A stretch of 46,511 nucleotides of DNA from CAZBUK01 sp964495085 (GTDB taxonomy: Bacteria > Bacteroidota > Ignavibacteria > T3Sed10-11): contig CAZBUK010000025.1 of assembly GCA_964495085.1 (NCBI GenBank), positions 1 through 46,511 on the forward strand, read 5' to 3'. The notes beneath the pieces were generated by a model, which saw nothing but the letters and a program-made list of their open reading frames with translations, was not told the origin of the DNA and made no database searches. The position numbers and the translations under genes are program-made. The stretch's first letter is position 1. The number at the start of each line of letters is the position of its first letter. Shown here in pieces: positions 8,032 through 17,865 of the stretch.

Positions 8032-11000
8032 ATGAAACGTCTTCTTCTCTGTATGTGTGCGTTCTACACTGTTCTCTGTCCCCCGGCATACCCGCAAACA
8101 AATCCGGAACCGTTCGACCTCTCGACGGGAGATTACACCATGCCGGCATGGCATGCATCGGAGCCGGCGGGATCCTACCCGCAGCATATCCGGTTTCACC
8201 GCGGACCGCGGCAGGATCCCCGCTTATCCGACGAGCCGAACGCGGATTATATCGGCGATTACCAGGCAAACGCCGGCAGCAGGATGAACGGATTAGGAGC
8301 AGAGGGTTTTTCTTGGCGCAACATCGGGACCGCAGGCGATCTCGGCGCCGCGGTGCTTGCGCTTAATACGATCGGGATCTCAAACATCCTGGTTTCATGG
8401 ACCGGAGGTACTGTCGATGCGCCGGGGAGGGATTACCGGATACGGCTGCAATACCGCATCGGCACGACGGGTACATTTACGGACGTTCCCGGACCGATTG
8501 AGTACGCTGCATCTTCCGCCGGAGATTCCCGGCGTTTCGGTCCCACGCTGCTCGCTGCAGAAACGCATGATCAGCCGGTTGTTCAGCTTCGGTGGAAATA
8601 TTATTATGAATCCGGAACCGGCAGCCGCCCGCAACTCCGCGTCGGCGATATTCTTGTGCAATCCGCCAGACATCCCGGGAACGGAACCGGTACTGCGTCG
8701 ATCTCCCGGGACATCTTTCGTGGTGGAGTTAATCAGTCCTTCGAGATCTCGGTCTCGGGGTCGAACGACACGATTGCGATCACCCATGTCGATATCCTCT
8801 TTCCGGATTGGGCAACCGAACTCGCACCGGAACATGTCTCTGTTTCGGACCCCGATGCGATCGTCATGATATCAGAATCAAAGGTACGGATATCGAACAC
8901 GGAAATAACCCTGGAACGTGAACTCATTGTGTCCATAATCGATCTGCCTCTACCGGATGTTACGGGTGAGTACACCTGCGTTGTCAGAACGGGAGTCGAT
9001 ACCGATAAAACTCACACAATCGCACAGTCGCCGACAGTGCGTATCTGGGGAACGCCCGTTCCGATAAAGCATGTCTCGGAGAACGATGCGGAGGGTATTT
9101 CGGTCCATGCGGGCTCGTGGAAGACGATACGCGGCACGGTGACGGTATCGGATCAGTTCGAATCGGGGAGCGGCGACATCGGCACGGGGAGCATCGGACC
9201 TTCGTTCGTACAGGATGCAACCGGTGGATTGGCGGTTTTCTCTCCCTCAGGTGTATCGTCGCGGGTTTCCATCGGCGAGGAGGTAACGATCATGGGGAAG
9301 GTAACACAATTCTTCGGTTTGAATCAGCTCGACGAAAGCGCCCTGGTTGTAGATTCGCACGGCATTGCTTCAGTCGAACCGACGGTCGTTACACTCGCGG
9401 ATATTTCGGCGGACGGTGCAGGCGGACTCGAACTTTATGAAGGAATGCTGGTTCGATTGAACGGCGTGACTGTACATGCAGATTTTTGGACGGTCGGCGG
9501 GGCTGGTACTAATTATATACTGCGCGATACGGATGGCCAGCTCGAGGTACGGATCAACAAGGCGGTCGATTTTGCCGGTCGTCCCGCACCGTCCGGCAGA
9601 TTCGACATCGTCGGTGTCGTAAGCCAATTCAGGAGCCAGCCTCCGTATATCGGCGGCTATCAGTTGATGCCTCGATATGCGGCCGACATCCTGTTCGATT
9701 CGGATGCGCCGCCAATCGTCAGTCTCCCGCCCTACGAAACGGCGGCAACCGAATCGACCGTCACGCTGAGCTGGCGCACGGGCGGCCCGGGAACGAGCGA
9801 AGTCCGGTACGGCCTGACGACCGGATACGAACTGGGTGCTATCGTACAGGAAGACCTTTCCGAAGAACACACCCTCATCGTCGGAGGTCTGCAGCCTGCA
9901 ACCGTCTACAATCTCCAGATCCGCTCGGCAGCGGGGGGCGATACAACAATTTCGGGAAACTATCCCGTAGTTACCCGATCTTCCGGTGCATCTCAAGAGA
10001 TCAATGTGTATTTCAATCAGACCATCGATGTTTCTCTTGCGGCGGAGGGACCGGCCCGAATCATGGACTTCAGCCGGCACTTGATTTCGCGTATACAAAA
10101 TGCCCGGCACTCGATCGACCTTGCACTCTACAGCATCAGCGGCGAAACGGGAAACGATATCGCCGGCGCGCTCATATCCGCCCGTGATGACGGAGTGCGG
10201 GTCCGGATCATCATGGATCGCGACAGGATATTGAACAGTTCCACGGGAATTATGTACGACCGGATGATCGAAGCCGGGATCGCCGTCGCTGCGGGTGGAT
10301 ACAACTATGGCCAGATAGATTCGGGAATCCATCATAATAAATTTGTCGTTATAGATTATCACGGCGGTACACCGGAAGAGATATGGGCGATCACCGGATC
10401 GTGGAATGCGACCGACGAAGGAACGTATAACCATTATCAGAACCTGATTGAATTTCAGGATGTCTCAATTGCCAATGCATATACGCGGGAGTTCGAGCAG
10501 ATGTGGGGAAGCGCCGGATCGGATCCGGATCCGGGAAATTCGAAATTCGGAGCCGAAAAGAACGTCGTCAGCCCCACCGTTTTCTGGATCGGAGATGCTT
10601 ACGTACGATTGTTCTTCAGCCCGCAGGGATTCGGCAGCTTCGGAACGGTCGAGAACCAGATCATCAGGACGCTGGGCCGGTCGGAATATTCCATCAATCT
10701 CGGCTTGAATCTTATCACCCGATCCACGATCGTTGAAGCGCTGAAGAACAGGTATGATCAGGGTGTAACGGTTCGCGGCGTCATCGGCGATATTTCAGTG
10801 ACCGGTAGTCAGTTTCAAAACCTCGGCGCGTGGGGGGATGTGTTGTCGTTTCCGCAGGCGTTCGGACTGCTGCATCATAAATATGCGATTATCGATTCCG
10901 AGGATGCACGGCTGAACGGAGCGGTTATTACCGGTTCTCACAACTGGTCGCGTGCGGCAAACGAACGCAATGATGAGAACACGGTCGTAATTTATCACCC

Positions 11001-11403
11001 GGTCATCGTCAATCATTACCTGCAGGAGTTTTCTGCCCGGTACCGGCAGGCGGGCGGCGAGGATGAGCTCATCATCGTCTCGATTGACGAATCCGCAACG
11101 GCGATTCCTGACAGGTTCTTTCTATCGCAAAATTTTCCAAACCCGTTCAATCCGGCCACCCGGATTGTCTATGGTATTCCGGAGGAAGGAAGGGTCAGGA
11201 TGGAACTGTTTAATCCGCTCGGCCAGAAAATCAGAACACTCGTCGATCTTTCTCAATCCGCGGGGACATACGCCGTAGCAGTCGACGTTGAAGGAATCGC
11301 CGGAGGCGTATACTTCTACAGGTTATCCTTTTCACCTTATAAAAAGGGAAACGCACGGACCGATACATTTGTTGAAACAAAACGAATGGTTGTCGTCAGG
11401 TAA
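8032..11403 (+). CDS. Secreted phospholipase D-like protein with OB-like and Fn3 domains and a type IX secretion sorting tail
   Basis: An 1123-residue modular exported protein. Order: signal peptide (about 1-21, ending PPAYPQ); an unassigned N-terminal beta-rich region; an OB-fold-like segment starting near IRGTVTV (about 365-545), as seen in some extracellular nucleases; a fibronectin type III-like domain (about 560-655); a phospholipase D-type domain with two HxKxxxxD motifs, H768-K770-D775 and H948-K950-D955, each followed by a GSxNW/GSHNWS-type segment; and a C-terminal T9SS type A sorting domain beginning NFPNPFNP at 1034-1041. Two HKD motifs normally form one catalytic site, so it is likely an active phosphodiesterase, nuclease or phospholipase at the cell surface. 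The precise substrate is unknown; the OB part hints at nucleic acid. Confidence 0.85.
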   Translation: MKRLLLCMCAFYTVLCPPAYPQTNPEPFDLSTGDYTMPAWHASEPAGSYPQHIRFHRGPRQDPRLSDEPNADYIGDYQANAGSRMNGLGAEGFSWRNIGTAGDLGAAVLALNTIGISNILVSWTGGTVDAPGRDYRIRLQYRIGTTGTFTDVPGPIEYAASSAGDSRRFGPTLLAAETHDQPVVQLRWKYYYESGTGSRPQLRVGDILVQSARHPGNGTGTASISRDIFRGGVNQSFEISVSGSNDTIAITHVDILFPDWATELAPEHVSVSDPDAIVMISESKVRISNTEITLERELIVSIIDLPLPDVTGEYTCVVRTGVDTDKTHTIAQSPTVRIWGTPVPIKHVSENDAEGISVHAGSWKTIRGTVTVSDQFESGSGDIGTGSIGPSFVQDATGGLAVFSPSGVSSRVSIGEEVTIMGKVTQFFGLNQLDESALVVDSHGIASVEPTVVTLADISADGAGGLELYEGMLVRLNGVTVHADFWTVGGAGTNYILRDTDGQLEVRINKAVDFAGRPAPSGRFDIVGVVSQFRSQPPYIGGYQLMPRYAADILFDSDAPPIVSLPPYETAATESTVTLSWRTGGPGTSEVRYGLTTGYELGAIVQEDLSEEHTLIVGGLQPATVYNLQIRSAAGGDTTISGNYPVVTRSSGASQEINVYFNQTIDVSLAAEGPARIMDFSRHLISRIQNARHSIDLALYSISGETGNDIAGALISARDDGVRVRIIMDRDRILNSSTGIMYDRMIEAGIAVAAGGYNYGQIDSGIHHNKFVVIDYHGGTPEEIWAITGSWNATDEGTYNHYQNLIEFQDVSIANAYTREFEQMWGSAGSDPDPGNSKFGAEKNVVSPTVFWIGDAYVRLFFSPQGFGSFGTVENQIIRTLGRSEYSINLGLNLITRSTIVEALKNRYDQGVTVRGVIGDISVTGSQFQNLGAWGDVLSFPQAFGLLHHKYAIIDSEDARLNGAVITGSHNWSRAANERNDENTVVIYHPVIVNHYLQEFSARYRQAGGEDELIIVSIDESATAIPDRFFLSQNFPNPFNPATRIVYGIPEEGRVRMELFNPLGQKIRTLVDLSQSAGTYAVAVDVEGIAGGVYFYRLSFSPYKKGNARTDTFVETKRMVVVR

Positions 11404-11569
11404 GGGCGACCGGAAGGCTCACGCCCTGATAATGTCATGAAAAAAATATATATTCGGAATATATGCATCAAGCAGTCTTTTATCGACAGATCTATATGAA
11501 GAATCCACAATGAGGTGCATATAAAATCCGATCACCGGAAATCCATATACTATCGAGAGGAAGCTCAGC

Positions 11570-12943
11570 GTGAATCATATCCGCCGCTCATATCCGATCA
11601 TTACCCTGCTCATTCCCCTTCTATTCCATGCATGCAGACCGCCCGGAACCGGTGAAACTGCCCGGGGTCCGCATCCTGCAGCCGAGAAAGGCCTTCTCGT
11701 CTCGGTCGAATATGCGGCCGATAAAATCTCCTCTCAAACCGGGGGGACGGATATCAGACCGAAACTCGCGCTTCTTTACCTGCACAGCCGGGATATTGAA
11801 AGAGCGCTGGAGACCGCCCGGTCGATCGAAGACCGGAACGATCGTGCCCGCACGATCGGACTCATAGGAGAGTATCTGGTGGAAATCGGAAATCGGGAGC
11901 AGGCGGAATCCGTTGCGAATTCAATACAAGTCGACTATTTCAAATCCTCCGTGCTTGCACGCATTGCGCTCTCATATGAAGAGGCGGGTGAGTATCGCCG
12001 CGGACGCGAGCTTGCCGAGGAGATCCCCGATCCCAATTTTAAAGCCCGCGCATTGTCCGGCATCGCCGTGCAGTATCACCGGGAGGGCTACGGAGATCTC
12101 GCAAACAGAATATTCCGCCAGGCGATTCAGGCGGCTGAAACCGAACAGTCGATCACGCACAGGATCGAAACACTCGTGTATCTCGCGGTCAAACACAATC
12201 AATCGGAACGGCAGAGCCGGGCAACGGAACTTTTTCAGGAAGCTGTTCAGCTTGCGGAAAAAATATCCGGAGCCCAGCAGAGCCTAGGATCCTGGACGGT
12301 AATTCTATCGTATTACCGGGATGCGGGACAGGGTACACGCGTCATCGACAGGGCGGATGAGTACGCAGGAACGCAGCAGGACGGAGCGGGATTTTTTACC
12401 AACGAGCTGCAATCCGCGGTAGCGGCGGCATATGCACGGAGTGGCGCTTTCGCCAAAGCGGAAGAGATACTTTCCGATCTGGAAGATGCCGCGGCCCGTG
12501 CGCTCCTTGCTGCACACATCACGATCTCCTATGCGGAACGAAATAATGCACCGGAGACTGAGAGATTTTTCTCCATAACGCAGAATAACATCGAATCGAT
12601 AACCGTTCAGGCATTCAGGGAACGGATTATCACCGAGTCCGCCCGGGCGTTCGCGGAAGCCGGCCACCCCGGCAGAGCAGCGGCGTTAGCCCGATTGTCC
12701 CGGGATGGAGCATCGAAAAGCCGGAGCCTCGCCGGTATCGCCATCGCCTACCACAAGCTCGGTGAGCTTGAGCTCGCGGAGACAACGCTCACCGAGGCGC
12801 TTGACACGCTCACCGGGGGAGAAGACCGGTACGAGACGGCCGTCGCCCTCTCGGATCTGGCGGACGCATATCTCTCGACCGGTATCGGTTTTCCCGAAGA
12901 GCAGAGGGACAAACTGAGCATGGTCATGCATGCCATCGATTGA
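11570..12943 (+). CDS. TPR-like repeat protein, probably exported
   Basis: A 457-residue protein built of degenerate tetratricopeptide-like helical repeats, for example IALSYEEAGEYRRGRELAEEI, IAVQYHREGYGDLANRIFRQA and IAIAYHKLGELELAETTLTEA, with about ten units between residues 60 and 440. The N-terminus has a hydrophobic segment (PIITLLIPLLFHA, 9-21) followed by C22; the lipobox LFHAC is non-ideal, so it could be a lipoprotein or a normal secretory protein. TPR arrays mediate protein-protein contacts; no enzymatic motif is seen. The start ATG at 11570 follows a GAGAGGAAGC-type Shine-Dalgarno. It sits alone between a plus-strand PLD-like gene and convergent minus-strand genes. A specific role cannot be given. 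Confidence 0.75.
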   Translation: MNHIRRSYPIITLLIPLLFHACRPPGTGETARGPHPAAEKGLLVSVEYAADKISSQTGGTDIRPKLALLYLHSRDIERALETARSIEDRNDRARTIGLIGEYLVEIGNREQAESVANSIQVDYFKSSVLARIALSYEEAGEYRRGRELAEEIPDPNFKARALSGIAVQYHREGYGDLANRIFRQAIQAAETEQSITHRIETLVYLAVKHNQSERQSRATELFQEAVQLAEKISGAQQSLGSWTVILSYYRDAGQGTRVIDRADEYAGTQQDGAGFFTNELQSAVAAAYARSGAFAKAEEILSDLEDAAARALLAAHITISYAERNNAPETERFFSITQNNIESITVQAFRERIITESARAFAEAGHPGRAAALARLSRDGASKSRSLAGIAIAYHKLGELELAETTLTEALDTLTGGEDRYETAVALSDLADAYLSTGIGFPEEQRDKLSMVMHAID

Positions 12944-13075
12944 ACGCAAAGGGGAGGGTATATCCCGATGCGACTCAACCGTTCCGAAACTCATTGATCG
13001 ATCTGAAGCGACTTACCGGTAGAGATCCATACGATATCCGGAAATACGCGCACTCACGCAGTCCATGCATTGATC

Positions 13076-13678
13076 TTATTTTCGTTTCGGCAGATGGAAG
13101 AGATCATATATGTTAAATCGCGAGTAGAATGCTTTCGTCGGCGGGAAGATCCCTTCCCGGGCCGAACGGACGTCCTCAATGGTATAAAAAGCTTTAGGAT
13201 TGAATTCCTGTATGATCCGCACAGCCTGATCGAACTGATCGCGATTGATCACCAGGAAAACGATCTTCACGGGACCGGCCGTCCCCTGCGCCTCGAAGTG
13301 CGTAATGCCGTATCCTGCTTTTTTAAATTGCTCTATGAGAGCGGTCGATTCGATCTGGGTAATAATCCGCACGATGATCTTGCCGACCGCCAGCCGTTCC
13401 TCGATGATCAGTCCCATGTAGTTGCCGAGTGCGAAACCCGCCGCCCATCCGAGATAGGCGGGCACATTGGTCACGTTCTGAATTATCTGGCTGATTGCAA
13501 TGAGCCACACGAGCGATTCGAAGAACCCGATCAACGCGGCAAGAGATTTTTCTCCCTTCATCAGGAAGACGATGCGGACCGTCGACATTGCCACGTCGAT
13601 GACGCGCGCAAGGAATATCAGGCCGGGGATGAGCACATAGACCACGATCGGTGCATCGCTGAGCAACAGATCGAGCAT
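13076..13678 (-). CDS. UPF0316 (DUF2179) family membrane protein
   Basis: A 200-residue integral membrane protein of the UPF0316/DUF2179 family. Three hydrophobic helices occupy roughly residues 9-30, 40-62 and 70-90; the segment GYALGNYMG-like (here ALGNYMGLIIEERLA) follows the third and is family-typical. The soluble C-terminal DUF2179 domain (about 105-190) contains GITHFEAQGTAG. Biochemical function is unknown; the DUF2179 domain also occurs in the YitT family of transporters-like proteins. It is monocistronic in appearance, downstream of the oligopeptidase gene? No: it is transcribed leftward and ptrB lies upstream, 170 nt apart, so cotranscription is possible but not shown. Confidence 0.85.
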   Translation of the reverse strand: MLDLLLSDAPIVVYVLIPGLIFLARVIDVAMSTVRIVFLMKGEKSLAALIGFFESLVWLIAISQIIQNVTNVPAYLGWAAGFALGNYMGLIIEERLAVGKIIVRIITQIESTALIEQFKKAGYGITHFEAQGTAGPVKIVFLVINRDQFDQAVRIIQEFNPKAFYTIEDVRSAREGIFPPTKAFYSRFNIYDLFHLPKRK

Positions 13679-13848
13679 AGGTAAACCTCATGAAGGAATA
13701 GTGAACCGGTTGGATGGCAATCCACACCGGGGTACAGCTTCCGGATATTCAACCGGTCCGGAAATGCAATCATAAATATAAGAAAATTTTCCGAAGTATT
13801 TTGCTGAGGCGGGTCGCCTTCGGTCATCGATAAACCGCGCATGTCGTC

Positions 13849-15897
13849 TCAGAGTAGATCCCTTCGACCGGTCGCAGAGAAGATGAAATCATACTCGAAT
13901 GCGATATCCCTGAGATAGTCGTACCGGCCTGATGCGCCTCCGTGTCCCACCCCCATATCGGTCTTGAGGAGAAGCAGATTTCTGTCCGCTTTTACGGCAC
14001 GTAGTTTTGCCGTCCATTTTGCGGACTCCCAATACTGTACGCGCGGGTCGTTCAGTCCGGCGATCACGAGCAGATGAGGATACCGCTGCGGAGCTACATT
14101 GTCGTAGGGGGAATAGGATTTTATATAGTCGTAAAACTCTTTCCGGTTCGGATTCCCCCATTCCTCATACTCGATGACGGTCAACGGAACCGAGGAATCG
14201 AGCATTGTGGTGAGCGTATCCACGAACGGTACTTTCGCGACCGCCGCCTTGAAGAGATCCGGGCGCAGATTCAGAACCGCGCCGATCAGCATCCCTCCCG
14301 CGCTTCCACCCATCGCGACCAGCAGATCCTTCGATGTATAGTTCCGTACGATCAGATATTCGGCACAAGCGATGAAATCGGAGAACGTATTCTTCTTATG
14401 CATCAGTTTCCCGGCTTCATACCATGGGCGACCGAACTCTCCGCCGCCGCGGATATGAGCGATTGCAAAGATGAATCCGCGGTCGAGCAGGCTGAGGCGC
14501 GTCGATGCGAACGATGGATCCATGCTTATTCCGTACGCGCCGTAGCCGTACAGCAAGAGGGGATTCATTCCGTCAATGCCTATATCTTTCCTGTATACGA
14601 TCGAAATAGGAATCTCTGTTCCGTCGGAGAGCGGAGCGTACAGGCGTTCGGAGGAATAACGTCCAGAATCGTAATCTCCAAGAACCTCGCTGCGCTTTTT
14701 CAGTTCGAGCGTTCTGTCCCGCATATGGTAGTCGTAGACCGAAAGCGGCGTTATCAGGGATGAATATTGAAACCGGAGCACATCGCTTTCGTACTCCGGA
14801 TTCTCCCCTTCGAAGACGGTATATACCGGCTCGGAGAATTCAACCGTATGGAAAACCCGGTCAGATATACCGGCGATCCGTATCGTGCGGAAACCGCCGC
14901 GGCGTTCGTAGACCACTATATGATTTTTGAAGAGGTCGATGCTGTCTATTTTGACTTCCGGCCGGTGCGGGATCGCTTCCGTCCGGTTCCCGGCGGGGGC
15001 TTCAGCTTCGGGCATCTCCAGGAGCTTAAAGTTGACCGCATGTTCGTTGGTAAGCACGAAGAACGTGCCTTCGCCGTGATACAGCAAATACTCTACTCCA
15101 ACTTTCCGGGGAGCGAAAAGCCTGAAGTCACCGAGCGGGGTATCGGCATCGAGATACCGCACTTCCGACGTCGTGTGGCTCTCTATATTTAACAGGATGT
15201 ATTTTTTACTCCGCGTTTTCGTAAGCCAGATAAAGAACGCCTCGTCCGGCTCATGATAGATTTTGACATCTCCGGCGGGATCCGTACCCGGGGTGTGTCT
15301 GAAAACTATATAGGGTCGTTTTTGCCGGTCGAGCACGGTATAGAACGCGGTCCGGTTATCGTTCGCCCACGAAAGTGAATAGTACGTATTCTCTATCGAC
15401 TCACCGGTATCGATGCCGGTCCGAAGATCGCGAAACCGCAACGTATAGGTCTCTGATCCGTCGGTATCGATCGAGTAAGCGAGCAGATCGTGCGCGGGAC
15501 TGATCTCGAAGACGCCGAGGCGTAGATATCCTTTCTCACCGGCAAGGACGTTGAGATCGAGCAGTATCTCTTCCCCGGTTCCGGAAGTTCTCGATTTTCT
15601 ACAATAGATCGAGTATTGTTTCCCCTGTTCCGTGCGGGAGTAATATACGTAATCCCCGTGCGGGACCGGTACCGACAGATCCGTCTCTTTTATTCTCGCC
15701 AACATTTCCCGATACAGGTCCTCCCGAAACGATTCCGTATCGCGCATGGCTGCACCCGTATATTCGTTCTCCCGGCGGAGATATTCGAGCACCTCCGGAT
15801 TATCGCGTTCGCGGAGCCAGTAATACTCATCGATCCTCACATCTCCGTGAGTCCGGAGTTCCCGAGCGATTTTACGTGCAATAGGCGGCTTCATCAT
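13849..15897 (-). CDS. ptrB: Oligopeptidase B (prolyl oligopeptidase family, S9A)
   Basis: A 682-residue serine peptidase of family S9A, typical length for protease II (oligopeptidase B), which cleaves short peptides after basic residues. N-terminal propeller (about 70-400) and C-terminal alpha/beta hydrolase domain. The catalytic triad is visible: S532 in GGSAGG, D617 in AGLNDPRVQYWE and H652 in GHGGASGR. The start ATG ATG (15897/15894) is followed by the family-typical PPIARKI and DEYYWLRER segments. No signal peptide, so cytoplasmic. The distinction between PtrB and other S9A members rests on the RVQYWEPAKW-like segment and overall resemblance. Confidence 0.93.
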   Translation of the reverse strand: MMKPPIARKIARELRTHGDVRIDEYYWLRERDNPEVLEYLRRENEYTGAAMRDTESFREDLYREMLARIKETDLSVPVPHGDYVYYSRTEQGKQYSIYCRKSRTSGTGEEILLDLNVLAGEKGYLRLGVFEISPAHDLLAYSIDTDGSETYTLRFRDLRTGIDTGESIENTYYSLSWANDNRTAFYTVLDRQKRPYIVFRHTPGTDPAGDVKIYHEPDEAFFIWLTKTRSKKYILLNIESHTTSEVRYLDADTPLGDFRLFAPRKVGVEYLLYHGEGTFFVLTNEHAVNFKLLEMPEAEAPAGNRTEAIPHRPEVKIDSIDLFKNHIVVYERRGGFRTIRIAGISDRVFHTVEFSEPVYTVFEGENPEYESDVLRFQYSSLITPLSVYDYHMRDRTLELKKRSEVLGDYDSGRYSSERLYAPLSDGTEIPISIVYRKDIGIDGMNPLLLYGYGAYGISMDPSFASTRLSLLDRGFIFAIAHIRGGGEFGRPWYEAGKLMHKKNTFSDFIACAEYLIVRNYTSKDLLVAMGGSAGGMLIGAVLNLRPDLFKAAVAKVPFVDTLTTMLDSSVPLTVIEYEEWGNPNRKEFYDYIKSYSPYDNVAPQRYPHLLVIAGLNDPRVQYWESAKWTAKLRAVKADRNLLLLKTDMGVGHGGASGRYDYLRDIAFEYDFIFSATGRRDLL

Positions 15898-16036
15898 GAA
15901 TTGATATGTTTCGGCAAGGAGATAGATTCCCGCGAATGGATCCCGTATCGTTGCAGCCGATAGGATTCATGTATAAGAAAATGGAGGGATCGAAAGCTTC
16001 GGAGTCGACCGACACGGTCAGCGGCGGTATGTAATA

Positions 16037-16069
16037 GCCGGAGACGGGTATTCGATGCCCGCCTCCGGC
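16037..16069 (-). terminator. Possible terminator hairpin downstream of the LolA-like gene
   Basis: An 11-bp stem (gccggag and cggg pairing with cccg and ctccggc) with one mismatch and a 9-nt loop lies 8 nt beyond the stop codon of the minus-strand gene ending at 16078. There is no clean T-run after it (TATTACAT on the minus strand), so termination strength is uncertain. It may instead protect the mRNA end. Confidence 0.4.
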
Positions 16070-16077
16070 GTAAGCGT

Positions 16078-16920
16078 TCATTCGAATAAATCGTTCGACA
16101 GACCCGTATTCACTTTCACTTCCTGTACCTCAAAGGTCATTTCCATTTTATCGCCGGCAAGCATTTTCTGCAGCCGCTCGAGCTGAGGTTTCAACATCCC
16201 CTCCATCATCTTTCGCTGCTGTTCCGGCATCTGAGCCATCTGTTGTTCGAGTTCCTGCATCCCCTGGCGCGCTTTTTCACGGTCTTCAGCCGATACGCTC
16301 TCGTCCATCCCTTCCATGATCATCTTCGTCGTATACGGTATCATCAGGCCCTGTACGTTCCGGTAATCATCGAAGGAGATGACAGGCTGTACCTGCTGAG
16401 TCTTTCCCTCCTGTTCCATCTCCATATCGAACGTCATCTGGCGAAGAACCCATATATCGGTATCGATATACATGCGTACATTCTTCATAGGGGGATGATC
16501 ATCGCCTTCATCCTGCGGCGGTTTTAACTCACTGAGAAACAGTATATGAGTCGATGCGCCGTTTACCCGGCCGGTTCCCTCGTAGGATGCGTCCTTCCTG
16601 AGCTGTTCGTACATCTTATCTCCGAACATATCGTTCTGCCCGACGACGGCAGTTTTGCCCATACCGGGTATCCCTTCCATCCCCTTGAGCTCCGTTCTGG
16701 TCTTGAAAACCGGTCTACCGTCCACCATGACTTTCTTATGGTAGGTCGTAAACATGTCGGTAACCATGGTATAATCGTTCACGTTCTCGATGCTCTTCTC
16801 GTATGCCGCACGCATATTGTCGAGCACCCGATGAGCCGTCATCGGTTGAGCCGAGAAAGAAGCGATTGAGAAGATAGTGAGTATAAATACCGCTGAGAAA
16901 CCGATTCGAAAAACTTTCAT
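16078..16920 (-). CDS. Secreted protein resembling outer-membrane lipoprotein-sorting (LolA/LolB-fold) proteins
   Basis: A 280-residue exported protein. The signal peptide MKVFRIGFSAVFILTIFSIASFSAQ is followed by a region of the type ILDNMRAAYEKSIENVNDYTMV and long beta strands ending in tolerance loops, a pattern seen in LolA-like lipid/lipoprotein-binding half-barrels. A Met/Gln-rich charged helix lies at about residues 195-255 (QQMAQMPEQQRKMMEGM). The start at 16920 is chosen because GGAGG sits 5-6 nt before it and it begins the signal peptide exactly; an upstream in-frame ATG (16971) would bury the signal. Function is inferred from fold resemblance only. A hairpin follows the stop codon. 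Confidence 0.65.
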   Translation of the reverse strand: MKVFRIGFSAVFILTIFSIASFSAQPMTAHRVLDNMRAAYEKSIENVNDYTMVTDMFTTYHKKVMVDGRPVFKTRTELKGMEGIPGMGKTAVVGQNDMFGDKMYEQLRKDASYEGTGRVNGASTHILFLSELKPPQDEGDDHPPMKNVRMYIDTDIWVLRQMTFDMEMEQEGKTQQVQPVISFDDYRNVQGLMIPYTTKMIMEGMDESVSAEDREKARQGMQELEQQMAQMPEQQRKMMEGMLKPQLERLQKMLAGDKMEMTFEVQEVKVNTGLSNDLFE

Positions 16921-17406
16921 ATTACCTCCGTTAGTAATGAAAATATCCGGCCGAACGGAATGCTGATTCATAGTATCAATTTGACCGGGAAGTGCGAGAA
17001 AGTGCGTCTGTGACGGAATCCGGACCGCGTCACGATGGCCGCCCGCATCTTAAACCTATCGATTCCAGTCCGGAAGAGCGGAATCGTATACTAAAGCGCT
17101 CCATTATGAGAACAAATATACTACCATATATATGAGCTATACTGCAGATACCGGAGATGGTATTAAGGATATTGAAATTTTACCGTTTTTTCAACACGAA
17201 TAGAACTCAACGAATAGAACTCAGCCGAGATATGGTCGGGACATTAGAGCCTCTCTGGAGCACATGTGAAAGACGGATGTGAAGCCGGAAACTGATATTG
17301 ATGCAGGCAGGACGCGAGGAGGAGGGAACGGGATCTCCGGACCTCGATTCGTACCGATAGCGGTTCGACAGGTCCGGAGTCCGTGAAGCGTTTCAAATCG
17401 TAACCA
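16921..17406. other. Intergenic region, including a 14-bp tandem duplication
   Basis: 486 nt between the TM2 gene and the LolA-like gene, both on the minus strand. It contains a perfect tandem copy of acgaatagaactca (17196-17209 and 17210-17223) in an AT-rich tract. The AT-rich part 17100-17200 is a plausible promoter region for the LolA-like gene. No coding frame with recognisable content and no RNA gene was seen. Confidence 0.5.
17196..17223. repeat. Perfect 14-bp tandem duplication
   Basis: acgaatagaactca occurs twice head to tail with no spacer. It lies in intergenic DNA upstream of the minus-strand gene starting at 16920. It may be a slippage product or a pair of binding sites. Confidence 0.8.
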
Positions 17407-17865
17407 TCAGAACCATTGCTTCTTCTGCTGAACATAGAGTTGATCGAATTCCTCATCCGACTTCGTGAGATAGATAATACCTTCGACCAAAGCCATCACT
17501 CCGAGTACGATATTCGGAATAAAGAGAAACAGCCATGTAATGAAAAAACCGACCGTATTCACGAGCAGATAAATGAGACCCGGTACGGTGAATCCGAGAT
17601 AGAATTTATGAATGCCGAGACCACCCAGCAGAATTGCGAGGACGCCGGCAACGACTTTATTTTTCTCTCCAGGTGCCGCGCTTCCGAGTGCAATGAAAAC
17701 GCCTTTTGCCTGCGTGCCGTCGGATTCAAAATCCACCGCCATGCCGCGAGCGGGAGTAACATTTCCTTTCCATTCCGATCCTGTGAACGTGTATCGACCA
17801 CCGTCGCTACCGGTTATGGTACCGGTATTCGTCTGAACCGAGTAGTCGAGAATTTGACCTTTCAT
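17407..17865 (-). CDS. TM2 domain membrane protein with an N-terminal OB-like domain
   Basis: A 152-residue protein. Residues 1-60 (MKGQILDYSVQTNTGTITG, then RYTFTGSEWKG) resemble the cold-shock-like/OB-type small beta domain often found before bacterial TM2 domains. Residues 69-135 form the TM2 domain: the first helix VVAGVLAILLGGLG is followed by the diagnostic GIHKFYLG (84-91), and a second helical hairpin at 95-130 includes the loop with proline IPNIVLG. The C-terminus is acidic and cytosolic-looking. Function of bacterial TM2 proteins is unknown. Stands alone, separated by 367 nt from the upstream STAS gene. Confidence 0.88.
   Translation of the reverse strand: MKGQILDYSVQTNTGTITGSDGGRYTFTGSEWKGNVTPARGMAVDFESDGTQAKGVFIALGSAAPGEKNKVVAGVLAILLGGLGIHKFYLGFTVPGLIYLLVNTVGFFITWLFLFIPNIVLGVMALVEGIIYLTKSDEEFDQLYVQQKKQWF

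Noticed and set aside
7805..8035. 76-codon plus-strand frame before the phospholipase D-like gene
   Set aside because: No family features, no ribosome-binding site and overlap with the next start codon.
11404..11440. Hairpin agggcg/cgccct after the phospholipase D-like gene as a terminator
   Set aside because: Six base pairs, a 13-nt loop and no T-run.
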